Source of the DNA: Dokdonella sp.
GTDB lineage: Bacteria > Pseudomonadota > Gammaproteobacteria > Xanthomonadales > Rhodanobacteraceae
Length of the DNA stretch: 64,000 nt
Direction: 5' to 3'
Assembly (NCBI GenBank): GCA_016712865.1
Contig: JADJQH010000004.1
Span: 174,622-238,621, forward strand
Numbering within the stretch: position 1 is the stretch's first letter; every line of letters begins with the position of its first letter. A model generated the notes under the pieces. It was given only the letters and a program-made list of their open reading frames with translations. It did not search any database and was not told where the DNA came from. Below, piece by piece: positions 9,028 to 18,535 of the stretch. The translations under genes and the position numbers were made by a program.

Positions 9028-9711
9028 TCAGTTTCGCGCGCGACGCGCGAGCGCGGGGCGCCAGGCCAGCGCAATGACGATGCCAAGCAGGAACCCGGCG
9101 ATGTGAGTCCACCAGGCCACCGCGCCAAAGGTGGGGCCGACGAATGCAAACAGCACCTGCAGCATGGCCCAGAAGCCGATCAGCAACGGAGCGGGCACGC
9201 GCACGAATTCGAGGAATACGCCGAGCGGCAACACCAATCCCAGGCGTGCACGTGGATACAGGGCCAGGTAAGCACCGACCACGCTGGATACTGCACCGCT
9301 GGAGCCGATGATCGGCGAACTGACCGCGGCCAGGGTCCATGCACCCACGAGGTTGGCCAACGCGCCCCCGACGATGAACAGAAAGAGGAAACGACCCGCG
9401 CCGAGTGCGCGTTCCGCCGGTACGCCGAAGATGACCAGGAACAGCAGGTTGGTGGTCAGATGGATCCAGTCCGCGTGGATGAACAGTGCGGTCACCAGTC
9501 GTGCAAAGCGCAGCTCCAGCAATTGGGTCAGCCACGGAACGCTCGAATCGAACAAGGTGGCGGGAACGGTTCCCCAGTAACTGAGCAGCACGCCGCGCCC
9601 GGCAAGCGGCTCGGCGACCAGCCACAGGAACAGGGCGACACAGGTGGCCACGAGCAGCACGGTGGCCCAGGGCGGTCGTGGCTTGCGACGACTTTGCAGC
9701 TGGACAAACAT
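9028..9711 (-). CDS. Rhomboid-family intramembrane serine protease
   Basis: Membrane protein of 227 aa with about six helices. Catalytic serine in GSSGAVSSVVGAY (GxSG, about residues 136-148), catalytic histidine in WWTHIAGFLLG near the C-terminus, and the conserved HLTTNLLFL helix-2 segment with its oxyanion Asn. Rhomboids cleave substrates within the membrane; the physiological substrate here is unknown. It lies between ubiA and gspB on the same strand. All key residues are present, so it is probably active. Confidence 0.92.
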   Translation of the reverse strand: MFVQLQSRRKPRPPWATVLLVATCVALFLWLVAEPLAGRGVLLSYWGTVPATLFDSSVPWLTQLLELRFARLVTALFIHADWIHLTTNLLFLVIFGVPAERALGAGRFLFLFIVGGALANLVGAWTLAAVSSPIIGSSGAVSSVVGAYLALYPRARLGLVLPLGVFLEFVRVPAPLLIGFWAMLQVLFAFVGPTFGAVAWWTHIAGFLLGIVIALAWRPALARRARN

Positions 9712-9727
9712 GGGCGGCGAGCGCGCG

Positions 9728-10537
9728 TCAGCGCCCGCCGCGCGGGTAGAGGAAACGTTGTCCGGAAAATTCGAAGACGGCGCCGTCCTTGCGGATCTCG
9801 ACCAGCTTCAGGCCACCGATGTCATCGCCTTGAACCTGGCGTTGGCCATTGAGGATGATGAAGCGCTGCGCTGGATTCTCGGCAAACACGTGCATGGAAA
9901 TGGCAATGGCCGGCAATTCGCGTCGCGTTGCCAACGGCAATTCCCAGACCATGGCCAGGCTTTCGACTGGCTGCGTGGGTGCGGTGGCAGCCGCATCGCG
10001 TGGCGTCGGCGTGGCCGGTGCATCCGCTGCGGGCTGCTGCGCAACGACGGCAGTCGAAGTGGCTGGTGCAGGCTCGATTTGTACAGGCATGCGACCCGTT
10101 CCACTGCGCGCAGTGGCCGGTGCAACGCTGGCCGGTGTTGTTGCGGCCACATCCGGATTCGCGGCAACCGCTGCAGGCGGTGTGGCCGGAGTTGTGGGTG
10201 CGGCCTGGGCCGGTGGGTTGGGACGGGTTTCAATGCGCCGATTGGTCTGGATCGGTTGCGTGCCCTGCGCGGGCAGGGCTTCGAACTCGGCCGGATTGCG
10301 TGCCGCCGGTGCTGCACCCGGTTTTGCCGTCGCCATGGGATTGGGCGGAACCGGCGGCGCTTGCGGCTTGCGTTGCAGCCACCACAGCGCCAGCAATCCC
10401 AGGCTGATCAGCACCACCAGCAGCGGCAGCCAGTTGCGACGTCGACGTACAGACATGACCGGCGAGCCGATCGATGGCGCGCTGCCGAGGCGCCGTTCGC
10501 GCTCGGATTTTCTCAAGGCTTCAAGAATGAGGGACAT
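9728..10537 (-). CDS. gspB: General secretion pathway protein B-like protein
   Basis: 269-aa inner-membrane protein. A cytoplasmic N-terminus with the GspB signature MSLILEALRKSERERR is followed by one membrane segment (about residues 36-54), a long Pro/Ala linker (about 55-180) and a C-terminal GspB domain (LPLATRRELPAIAISMHVF and following). In Aeromonas ExeB works with ExeA to move the secretin through peptidoglycan. Here gspA is directly upstream, only 11 bp away, but no other type II secretion gene is in the window. Confidence 0.88.
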   Translation of the reverse strand: MSLILEALRKSERERRLGSAPSIGSPVMSVRRRRNWLPLLVVLISLGLLALWWLQRKPQAPPVPPNPMATAKPGAAPAARNPAEFEALPAQGTQPIQTNRRIETRPNPPAQAAPTTPATPPAAVAANPDVAATTPASVAPATARSGTGRMPVQIEPAPATSTAVVAQQPAADAPATPTPRDAAATAPTQPVESLAMVWELPLATRRELPAIAISMHVFAENPAQRFIILNGQRQVQGDDIGGLKLVEIRKDGAVFEFSGQRFLYPRGGR

Positions 10538-10548
10538 GTGTTACTTGC

Positions 10549-12150
10549 TTACTCGACATTGCGCGACAGGTGGGGGCCGGATTCATCCAGGGCAGACAAG
10601 GCAAACAGGGTTTCCGGACCAATGATGCCATCGGCCTGTATTCCATAGGACAACTGGAGCTTGCGCACGCGTTCCTGCATGGCCAAATCGAAATAGGCCG
10701 GTCCCGTGTCACCCCCGGCGCCGCCATCCAGCGCGTTGAGGCGCTGCTTGGCCCAGCCGATGGCCGGTCCGGCGTCGCCTACGATCAGTGAGCCGCTGAT
10801 TTTTTGCGGCACGCGCCAGATGGCGATGAAATCGCCGGACCAGAACTCCGCCAGCCGCTGGCGAGGCAATTCGATGGCGTCGCCGGCCATGCCGATGCGC
10901 ACGAGCTTTGTGCCGGCGCCCTCCAGCACGACAAAGGCGGGTGTCTTGCTCGTGTTGAGCACGAGGATCAGCGGGCGATCAAAGCGCAACAACTGTTCAA
11001 GGCTGGCGTTTCCACGCAGGCAATAAAGTCCACTGGCGATCGAGGTTGGGCAACGCGTGGCTGCAAGCACCGAGGTTTCCCCCGATTCGACCTGCCAGCG
11101 CGACATCAGTTGCGTGAAGGCAAACAGTTCGGTTTCCGGGGGCCGGGCGATCAGGCTCTCAAGCTTCTGCACGCCATCGGTTTGCGGTTTCGTGGCGGGC
11201 TGCCCCGCAGTCGCCGCAGGCGGCGGAACAGGCCCGGCATTGCGATTCAGCAACCACCCTCCGGCGAGCACCAGCAACACCGCCAAGGCCGCAGCGATCA
11301 GCCAGCGACCGGCGCGACGCAGCCAGTAGCGCGCGTGCCCGGGCAAGGTTTCATCGGCGGAACGATCAACCAGGCGCTCACCGATGCTCTGTTGTTCGCG
11401 CGCGTAGCCGGCCATCAGCGCGCGATCGGCGACCACATTGATCAGGCGTGGAATACCGCCCGAACGCTGGTACAGGGCGCGCAACCCAAGGCGCGAAAAC
11501 GGCACCCGCTGGCAACCGGCCACCGCCATGCGGTGTTTGACGTAGGCCTCGCATTCGGCGGCGTCCAGCGGCGTCAGGTGGTAACGCGCCGTGATGCGCT
11601 GGGCCAACTGGCGCAGCTCCGGCCGATTGAGCATGTCGCGCAATTCCGGCTGGCCGAGCAGGATGATCTGCAACAGCTTCTGGGTCGGGGTTTCCAGATT
11701 GGTCAGCAGGCGGATCTGCTCCATCGCGTCCAGCGACAGGTTCTGTGCCTCGTCGACGATCAGCACCACGCGCAGGCCCTGGGCGTAGGCATCCAGCAGG
11801 TAGGTGTTGAGCGCGTCGGTCAGGGCCTTGAGGCTGCCGCGCTTGCCGCTGACATCGAGTTTCAATTCCTCGCAGACGGTTTCGATCATCTCCACCGGCG
11901 AGAGCCGCGGATTGAGCAGCAAGGCAACCTGGGTGTTCTCCGGCAACTGTTCCAGCAGCAGGCGGCTCAAGGTGGTTTTGCCGGTGCCAACCTCGCCGGT
12001 CAACTGCACGAAACCGCCGCTGCCGCCCTTGCCGACGCCATACAGCAGGTGCGCCAGCGCATCGCGGTGGCGATCGGAAAGGAACACATAGCGCGGGTCC
12101 GGCGTTATCGAAAACGGGGCCTCGCGCAGGCCGTAATACTCAAGATACAT
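10549..12150 (-). CDS. gspA: ExeA/GspA-like AAA ATPase with peptidoglycan-binding C-terminus
   Basis: 533-aa protein starting MYLEYYGLREAPFSITPDPR, the classic ExeA N-terminus. Walker A GEVGTGKTT at 52-60, Walker B VVLIVDEAQN at about 127-136, one membrane helix at about 283-301, and a C-terminal periplasmic part ending in a peptidoglycan-binding fold (QERVRKLQLSYGIQADGIIG). In Aeromonas the ExeAB complex uses ATP in the cytoplasm to help assemble the type II secretin across the cell wall. Its partner gspB follows in the same direction. Confidence 0.92.
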   Translation of the reverse strand: MYLEYYGLREAPFSITPDPRYVFLSDRHRDALAHLLYGVGKGGSGGFVQLTGEVGTGKTTLSRLLLEQLPENTQVALLLNPRLSPVEMIETVCEELKLDVSGKRGSLKALTDALNTYLLDAYAQGLRVVLIVDEAQNLSLDAMEQIRLLTNLETPTQKLLQIILLGQPELRDMLNRPELRQLAQRITARYHLTPLDAAECEAYVKHRMAVAGCQRVPFSRLGLRALYQRSGGIPRLINVVADRALMAGYAREQQSIGERLVDRSADETLPGHARYWLRRAGRWLIAAALAVLLVLAGGWLLNRNAGPVPPPAATAGQPATKPQTDGVQKLESLIARPPETELFAFTQLMSRWQVESGETSVLAATRCPTSIASGLYCLRGNASLEQLLRFDRPLILVLNTSKTPAFVVLEGAGTKLVRIGMAGDAIELPRQRLAEFWSGDFIAIWRVPQKISGSLIVGDAGPAIGWAKQRLNALDGGAGGDTGPAYFDLAMQERVRKLQLSYGIQADGIIGPETLFALSALDESGPHLSRNVE

Positions 12151-12255
12151 GTGACTACTTTACCCGACAGCGCAGGGTCCAGTTTGGACCCGGCCCCGGC
12201 GCAGGCGTTCCATTCGGGCCTTGTGGACCCTGCTGAACCCGCTTGGCGCCGGCTT

Positions 12256-13017
12256 CTAGCCTGCCGTTCGCGCGGCCTGGCGACTGTCCTGGCGCAACTG
12301 CCGGATCCACTCCCGGTTCAGTTCGCGCGCGCTGGCCGGCATGTGGGAAACATGGCGCAGGGAATCCTCGACCAACGCATCTGCGGCGGCATCATCGCCC
12401 CAGCCGCGCAGGATCGCGACATAACGCGCGCGCGGTTCGATGCCGGCAAAATAGCCGATCAGGCTGCGGAATTCCTCGTCGGCGCGTGCCTTTTCGCCAC
12501 AGGCGGCGACGGCGCGGGCGTAGATCAGGTGACCCGCGGGTGATTTGAAGTCCGGACGGTTCGCGATCAACGCATCGAGCACGTCGCACGCAGCGGCGGC
12601 TTGGCCGTCTTCAAGCAGGGCACTGGCCAACTTGACCTGCACATCGGCGTCGTCGCTGTTCACTCCATGCAGGCATTCGCGGTAGGCGGCAATCGCCTGC
12701 GCGTGCTGTCCCGCGCCCTGCAGGGCATCGGCCAGGCGAACCCGGTTGGCGATCGTGACCGAATGCTCGACCGCCGCGCGCGCTTCGCGCAATTCACGAC
12801 CGGGATCGATGCTGGCGCGCAGGCTGCGCACCACGCGCCGCGTGCTGCGTGTGCTGGTCACCTCGGGCAGCAGCACCAGCAGCGTGTAGACGAAGCTGCC
12901 GAGCAGCGGAAACAGGAACAGGACAAACAGCCACCAGCGCTCCTGCCCGCTGCGCCAGGCATGCACGGCAAGCAGAATCGCCACGATCATGTGCAAGCCC
13001 AAACCCAGAACAGGCAT
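12256..13017 (-). CDS. TPR-containing inner-membrane protein
   Basis: Predicted 253 aa from ATG 13017 (MPVLGLGLHMIVAILLAVHAW). The frame is open 20 codons further up, but those residues are not membrane-like. Two N-terminal membrane helices (about residues 5-50, with ERWWLFVLFLFPLLGSFVY) are followed by helical repeats of the tetratricopeptide kind (VRLADALQGAGQHAQAIAAY; VKLASALLEDGQAAAACDVL). The repeats probably bind a partner protein in the cytoplasm. The function is unknown. It lies between prlC and gspA on the same strand. Confidence 0.8.
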   Translation of the reverse strand: MPVLGLGLHMIVAILLAVHAWRSGQERWWLFVLFLFPLLGSFVYTLLVLLPEVTSTRSTRRVVRSLRASIDPGRELREARAAVEHSVTIANRVRLADALQGAGQHAQAIAAYRECLHGVNSDDADVQVKLASALLEDGQAAAACDVLDALIANRPDFKSPAGHLIYARAVAACGEKARADEEFRSLIGYFAGIEPRARYVAILRGWGDDAAADALVEDSLRHVSHMPASARELNREWIRQLRQDSRQAARTAG

Positions 13018-13137
13018 GTGTGTTTGTCCCTGGAATTTCCTCAGGCGAGTGTCAACGGCGGCCCCGGATTTGTCCAACCCGGCCCGATGAGCGACCGGGC
13101 GGGTGCCGCTGGCGCGGAGAGCCTAATCGCAGGCAGA

Positions 13138-15174
13138 TCAGGCGGCAATGCCGTAACTGCGCAGCAATGCATCCGGCTTGGGTTCGCGGCCGCGAAAGGC
13201 GACGAAGGATTCCAGCGCCGGTCGTGAGCTGCCGATCTCCAGCACTTCGCGGCGCCAGGCGGCCCCGGTGTCCGCGTTGAACACACCCTCCTCCTCGAAG
13301 CGTTCAAACGCATCGGCGGACAGCACCTCGGCCCACAGGTAGCTGTAGTAGCCCGCGCCGTAGCCGCCGGAAAAGACATGGGTGAAGGCGTGCGGCAGGC
13401 GTTGCCAGTCCGGGGGCGGCAACACCGACACCATGTGCCGTACCTCGCCAAGGATCTGCATGGCACGCGCACCGAGCGCGGGGTCGAATTCATGGTGCAG
13501 GCGAAAATCGAACAGGCCGAACTCGAGTTGGCGCACAAGGAACATGCCGGACTGGAAATTTCGTGCCGCCTGCATGCGGTCGAACAAGGCCTGCGGCAGG
13601 CGTTCGCCGGTTTGCCAATGGCGTGCGATGAGATCCAGGCCCTCGCGCTTCCAGGCAAAGTTCTCCATGAACTGGCTGGGCAGTTCCACCGCATCCCATT
13701 CCACGCCATTGATGCCGGAGACACCGGCCAGCTCCATCGCCGTCAGCATGTGATGCAGGCCGTGGCCAAATTCGTGGAACAGGGTGAGCACGTCATCGTG
13801 GGTCAGCAGCGAGGGCATGCCTGCGCTGGGCGGGGCGAAATTGCAGGTGAGGAAGGCCACCGGCAATTGCAGATCAGTGGCGTGGCGCACGCGCGTGGTG
13901 CACACATCCATCCAGGCGCCGCCGCGCTTGCCGGTGCGTGCGTACAGATCGACATACGCACCGGCGATCACTGCACCGCTGGCATCGAGAAGATCGTAGT
14001 AGCGGGCATCGGGGTGCCACACATCCACGCCGTCACGCAGGCGGGCGCGAATGCCGAGCACGCGCTCGATCACCGCGAACAGCCCTTCAAGCACGGATTC
14101 CAGCGGAAAGTAGGGCTTCAGTTCCTCCTCGCTCAGCGCGTATTTGCGCTCGCGCAGCTTCTCCGAGGCATAGCCGACATCCCAGGGTTGCAGATCATCG
14201 ATACCCAGCTCGGTGCGGGCGAAGCCGCGCAGCTCGTCGAGATCGCGCAAGGCCATGGGTCGCGCCTTGGCCACGAAGTCGTGCAGGAAGTCGAGCACCT
14301 GCTGCGGCGTGGTCGCCATCTTGGTAGCCAGCGATTCCTCGGCGCTGCTGGAGAATCCCAGCAGGCGCGCCGCTTCGTGGCGCAGCGCCATGATCTGCTC
14401 GATGCGCGCACTGTTGTCGAAGCGGCCCTCATCCGACAGTTCCGAGGCGCGCGTCTGGTAGGCGCGATACACGCGCGCACGCAGCGCGCGGTCATTGGCA
14501 AAGTTCAACACGGCCTGCACGCTGGGTTGCTTGAGGGTCACCAGCCAGCCGTCCAGATCGCGTTCCGCAGCGCCGCCGCGCAGCACGGCCATGCCCGATT
14601 CCGGAATGCCGGCCAATGCGTCCCCTTCGGTCAGATGCTCGCTCCAGGCATCGGTGGCATCCAGCACGGCTTCTTCGAACGCGGTGGAAAGCCGCGCCAG
14701 TTCCGCGGAAATCTCGCGAAAGCGCGAGCGTGCCGGTTCCTCAAGGGCGACCCCGGCCAGTTCGAAATCGCGCAGCTCATGTTCAACCAGGGTGCGTGCC
14801 GCCCGTGGCAAGGCGGGGAAATCCTTGCCCTCGCGCACTGCCTTGACCGCCGCGTACAAATCACGGTTCTGGCCGAGTGCCGTCTGGAAGGCGACGATCT
14901 TTTCCTGCGCAGCCGAGTACGCCTCGCGCAGGGCTTCGGAGTCCTTCACCCCATGCAGGTGGCTGACCGGCGCCCAGGCGCGGGAAAGGTCGTCATCCAG
15001 TTTTTCGCAGGCACGCAGGACGGAATCGAAGCTGGGTGGCGCCGAGTTCGCCAGAAGCGCGTCGATGCCGGCCTGGTAGCGTTGCAGCAGGGTGTCGATG
15101 GCCGGTTCGACATGCTCTGCGGTGATGGCAGAGAACGCGGGCAGGGCGGGACCATCAATCAGGGGGTTGCTCAT
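13138..15174 (-). CDS. prlC: Oligopeptidase A (M3 zinc metallopeptidase)
   Basis: 678-aa cytoplasmic peptidase that degrades short peptides, including cleaved signal peptides. The M3 zinc motif HEFGHGLHHML is at residues 467-477, with the downstream glutamate region around GVEWDAVELPSQFMENF. The C-terminus FRGREPKPDALLRSYGIA is typical of OpdA/PrlC. Full family length. It stands alone, diverging from the patatin gene with about 96 bp between starts. Confidence 0.96.
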   Translation of the reverse strand: MSNPLIDGPALPAFSAITAEHVEPAIDTLLQRYQAGIDALLANSAPPSFDSVLRACEKLDDDLSRAWAPVSHLHGVKDSEALREAYSAAQEKIVAFQTALGQNRDLYAAVKAVREGKDFPALPRAARTLVEHELRDFELAGVALEEPARSRFREISAELARLSTAFEEAVLDATDAWSEHLTEGDALAGIPESGMAVLRGGAAERDLDGWLVTLKQPSVQAVLNFANDRALRARVYRAYQTRASELSDEGRFDNSARIEQIMALRHEAARLLGFSSSAEESLATKMATTPQQVLDFLHDFVAKARPMALRDLDELRGFARTELGIDDLQPWDVGYASEKLRERKYALSEEELKPYFPLESVLEGLFAVIERVLGIRARLRDGVDVWHPDARYYDLLDASGAVIAGAYVDLYARTGKRGGAWMDVCTTRVRHATDLQLPVAFLTCNFAPPSAGMPSLLTHDDVLTLFHEFGHGLHHMLTAMELAGVSGINGVEWDAVELPSQFMENFAWKREGLDLIARHWQTGERLPQALFDRMQAARNFQSGMFLVRQLEFGLFDFRLHHEFDPALGARAMQILGEVRHMVSVLPPPDWQRLPHAFTHVFSGGYGAGYYSYLWAEVLSADAFERFEEEGVFNADTGAAWRREVLEIGSSRPALESFVAFRGREPKPDALLRSYGIAA

Positions 15175-15270
15175 GCGTCAATCCGGTATGCGGTAGGGAA
15201 CAACCCGTGAACTTGGCGCGCGGATGGCGCAAAATCAAGCGCAGCTCCGCATCGGTGAAGATCGAAGGGC

Positions 15271-17028
15271 ATGGAAAGCGAGGATTCCCGCCAAACCCGA
15301 GACATCCTGCGCGCCTTGCCGCTGTTTCGTCATTTCGACGACGCGGCCCTGGCCGAACTCGGTGAAGGCCTGCAATGGTTTGCCATGCCCGGTGGGGCGT
15401 CGCTGTTCGAGCAGGGCGATCCCAGCGATGCCTTCTATGTGCTGAAAAGCGGCAGTCTGGGTGCGTTCCGCACGGATTCCGATGGCGCAACCCATCTGGC
15501 CGGCATCGTCGCGGCCGGCGAAACCGTGGGCGAAGTCGGCATGATCGTCGACATGCCGCGCAATGCCAGCGTGCGTGCCCTGCGTGATTCGGAACTGCTG
15601 CGCCTGACCCGCAGCAATTTCGAGAAGCTCGCCGCCCACCATCCGGAAGCCGTACTGGCCATGGCGCGCCTGGCCGTGCGACGCATGTCCACGCGGGATG
15701 CGGAAGGCGCCAACTCGGCATTGCGCACGTTTGCCGTGCTGCGCCATGACGCGGGCGTCGACGCGCGCGGTTTTGCCCGGGATCTGGTCGAGATGCTTGG
15801 CCGCCTTGGCAACACTGTTCTCGTCGATCAGGAAACGGCCAAGGGCAAGCTGAGCAGTTGGTTCAACGAGCTGGAAGTGCATTCTCGGTTCGTCGTTTAT
15901 CTGGCCGATGCCGATGACGACTGGCAGGCGCAATGCGTGCGCCAGGCCGATTGCCTGCTGCTGCTGGCCAACGCGCAGGAGGAACCGGGCACCTGGCCGG
16001 CCAGTGCCTGTGCGGATGCATCCAGCGCGCTGTCGCGTCCGCGCCATCTGGTCCTCCTGCATCCGCACAACCTGGTGACAGGCGCGGCGCGGCGCTGGCT
16101 GCGGATGACGCCGGATATTCCGCACCATCATGTGCGTGGATCCGCGGATGTACGCCGCGTGGCGCGTTTGCTCACCGGTCGCAGCCTCGGCCTGGTGCTT
16201 TCGGGTGGCGGCGCGCGCGGATTCACCCAGATCGGGGTGGTGCGCGCCTTGCGTGAGGCCGGCCTGGAAATCGATTGCGTCGGCGGCACCAGCATCGGCG
16301 CCATCATCGGCGCCGGGGTTGCGCTGGAATGGTCGGACGAGGAAATGTTCGACAACTACTACCGCAGCTTCGTCAGTGGTCGACCCTTGCGCGACTACAC
16401 GCTGCCGATGGTGGCACTGACCCGTGGCCGGCGCGTGGCCATGCTGCTTCGCGAGCAGTTCGGCGCACGCGACATCACCGATCTTCCGCTGCCGTATTTT
16501 TGCTGCTCCTCGAACCTGAGCTCGGGCCAGCTGGTCACCCACCGCGATGGACCCCTGTGGCTGTGGCTGCGTGCCAGCTGCGCCATTCCCGGTGTCTTGC
16601 CGCCGGTTTGCCACCACGGCCAGGTGTATGTGGACGGCGCGGTGATGAACAACCTGCCGACCGACATCATGCACGCGCAGCAGCCCGGCGACATTGCCGC
16701 CGTGGACATCGGTGCCGACGATGCCCTGCGCACCACGCTGGAGGAGTACTACACGCCGCCTTGGTGGAAGCTGATATTCGACTTCAAGCGCAACGCGCGA
16801 CCCGGCATCTTCGACATCCTGATTCGATCCGGCATGGTCAACGCGGAAATTGCCAGCGCGGACCGTCATCACCTGGCCAAACTGTTGCTCAAGCCGCCGG
16901 TGACCGATATCGGCCTGTTGGACTGGAAATCCTACGAACGCGCCGTGGAAGTCGGCTACCACTACGCATTGCGCGTCATCGGCGGGCAGCGTGACCGCCT
17001 GCACGAGCAGGTGCCGCTGAGGGTGTGA
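15271..17028 (+). CDS. Patatin-like phospholipase with N-terminal cyclic-nucleotide-binding domain
   Basis: 585 aa. A cNMP-binding beta-barrel spans about residues 15-135 (LFEQGDPSDAFYVLKSG, GETVGEVGMIVDMPRNASV), as in CRP and NTE. A middle part (about 145-300) has no clear motif. The patatin hydrolase has oxyanion GGGARG 312-317, nucleophile GTSIG 339-343 and the dyad aspartate in DGAVMNN from 455. This domain order resembles neuropathy-target-esterase-type lysophospholipases without their membrane helix. The dyad is complete. Whether cAMP or c-di-GMP binds cannot be told. The 110-bp repeat element starts six bases after its stop codon. Confidence 0.92.
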   Translation: MESEDSRQTRDILRALPLFRHFDDAALAELGEGLQWFAMPGGASLFEQGDPSDAFYVLKSGSLGAFRTDSDGATHLAGIVAAGETVGEVGMIVDMPRNASVRALRDSELLRLTRSNFEKLAAHHPEAVLAMARLAVRRMSTRDAEGANSALRTFAVLRHDAGVDARGFARDLVEMLGRLGNTVLVDQETAKGKLSSWFNELEVHSRFVVYLADADDDWQAQCVRQADCLLLLANAQEEPGTWPASACADASSALSRPRHLVLLHPHNLVTGAARRWLRMTPDIPHHHVRGSADVRRVARLLTGRSLGLVLSGGGARGFTQIGVVRALREAGLEIDCVGGTSIGAIIGAGVALEWSDEEMFDNYYRSFVSGRPLRDYTLPMVALTRGRRVAMLLREQFGARDITDLPLPYFCCSSNLSSGQLVTHRDGPLWLWLRASCAIPGVLPPVCHHGQVYVDGAVMNNLPTDIMHAQQPGDIAAVDIGADDALRTTLEEYYTPPWWKLIFDFKRNARPGIFDILIRSGMVNAEIASADRHHLAKLLLKPPVTDIGLLDWKSYERAVEVGYHYALRVIGGQRDRLHEQVPLRV

Positions 17029-17034
17029 CACTAG

Positions 17035-17144
17035 GGAAACTCTGAACAAGTACGGAACTCATTCGTCGCGAGCAAGCTCGCTCCCACAAAATCAAGCAAT
17101 GGTGGGAGCGAGCTTGCTCGCGACAATACTTGTTCAGACCTTCC
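17035..17144 (+). mobile_element. 110-bp MITE-like palindromic element, copy 1
   Basis: Begins GGAAACTCTGAACAAGTA and ends TACTTGTTCAGACCTTCC, imperfect 18-bp terminal inverted repeats with two mismatches. The inner 22-bp arms (TGGGAGCGAGCTTGCTCGCG and complement) can form a hairpin. Flanks are CTAG and CTAT. Further copies of exactly the same length lie at 40743, 42695, 44448 and 55215. No coding capacity. Confidence 0.88.
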
Positions 17145-17148
17145 CTAT

Positions 17149-17197
17149 GGAAACTCTGATTTTGCCCGTCATCCCGGAATCGCGAAGCGATATCCGG
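17149..17197 (-). repeat. End fragment of the 143-bp element, inverted
   Basis: About 49 bp beginning GGAAACTCTGATTTTGC match the right end of the element at 17624-17766 in inverse orientation, with a single visible difference (CCCGTC for CTCGTC). The two copies flank the small membrane-protein ORF at 17223-17492 as an inverted pair. Confidence 0.75.
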
Positions 17198-17222
17198 AGC
17201 TGCGGTTGATACAGGCCAAGTG

Positions 17223-17492
17223 CTAGCCAGAGTCACGATTGCGCACGATTAGGGCGATATGAAACACGGCGCGGCACAAGAGCCCAAACGCAAGCATCAA
17301 CAATCCCAAGACCAACAAGGGCAGAAGGCGAGTACTCGCACCCTGAAAAATTGCCGCCTGAATGGGATTTGCAGGCGCAGCGACCATCAGCATCAAGAAC
17401 AGAGAAGCCAGGGTGGTCAATGCACCAAGAACGGACACCAGGCCCGCGATGATCAGAGAGAAGCGGTATGGCTTTGCGCTGGGGAATTTCAT
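17223..17492 (-). CDS. Hypothetical small membrane protein
   Basis: 89 codons (MKFPSAKPYRFSLIIAGLVS). Two strongly hydrophobic segments (about residues 11-37 and 55-80) suggest a two-helix membrane protein with both ends in the cytoplasm. No family was recognised and no good ribosome-binding site is seen. It lies between two inverted copies of a repeat element. It may be a real gene moved or isolated by repeats, or a chance ORF. Confidence 0.45.
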   Translation of the reverse strand: MKFPSAKPYRFSLIIAGLVSVLGALTTLASLFLMLMVAAPANPIQAAIFQGASTRLLPLLVLGLLMLAFGLLCRAVFHIALIVRNRDSG

Positions 17493-17623
17493 CGGACTAA
17501 ATGCGAGTAGATGCCAAGAATGGATGCAACAGAGGAACCATTCAACAGGCAGCAGAGGCCCGAACGCTCAGGCCAGCGGCATCACCCAACCGGGTTGACT
17601 GGAAGTCGCTCTGGAATGGTAAG

Positions 17624-17766
17624 GGGAACTCTGATTAATCCCAATCTTCGTCGTTCCCGCGAAGGCGGGAACCCAGTGACTATTTCACAACTCGTTGAAA
17701 TGCAATGGCACTGGATCCCGGATATCGCTTCGCGATTCCGGGATGACGAGCAAAATCAGAGTTTCC
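17624..17766. mobile_element. 143-bp MITE-like element sharing the GGAAACTCTGA ends
   Basis: The left end GGGAACTCTGATT and the right end AATCAGAGTTTCC are inverted repeats. The interior has the GTTCCCGCGAAGGCGGGAAC hairpin and a CGGATATCGCTTCGCGATTCCG palindrome. Flanks are TAAG and CTAG. The right flank is also the TAG stop codon of the neighbouring minus-strand gene. Same ends as the 110-bp family, different core. Confidence 0.7.
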
Positions 17767-18162
17767 CTAGAAATCCGGCAGAACCTTGTGCACCCATGCC
17801 TCAGCTACCCGGCGATACTCCGTTTGCAGAGCTGCCGCGCTTGGCAAACTACGCGCCTTCTGCTCGAGGACTCGTGTGCTCAGGGAGATGAACAGCGAAG
17901 GCAGAGTGATCGCGAGCACGATGAACGTGCCCAATAGTCCTTGTTGTCTGGTGAGCAGGACACCCCAAAGGATGCCGGCACCGCCACAAACAAGGAAAGC
18001 AAGCGCCCCGTACATGTTCCAGCGAGCGATGCGCTTGAATTCATCAAGAATCGCTGCATCCGCAATCGAATCGTAAGTCTGCAGAAAGCGAGATAGAACG
18101 GCGCGTGCCCAGAGAAGCAGAATGTCCAAACCTATGCTCAGAACAATGTATCCGAGAATCAT
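17767..18162 (-). CDS. Hypothetical membrane protein
   Basis: 131 aa from ATG 18162 (MILGYIVLSIGLDILLLW). That start has AAAGGAG at 18168-18174, spaced five bases, and is better than the ATG six codons upstream. Hydrophobic helices lie at the N-terminus and at about residues 48-66 and 75-95, followed by an amphipathic C-terminal part. No family recognised. The stop codon is formed at the edge of the 143-bp repeat element. It is followed on the same strand by the 89-aa membrane ORF. Confidence 0.65.
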   Translation of the reverse strand: MILGYIVLSIGLDILLLWARAVLSRFLQTYDSIADAAILDEFKRIARWNMYGALAFLVCGGAGILWGVLLTRQQGLLGTFIVLAITLPSLFISLSTRVLEQKARSLPSAAALQTEYRRVAEAWVHKVLPDF

Positions 18163-18180
18163 GTTTACTCCTTTACCCAT

Positions 18181-18535
<355 letters not shown>
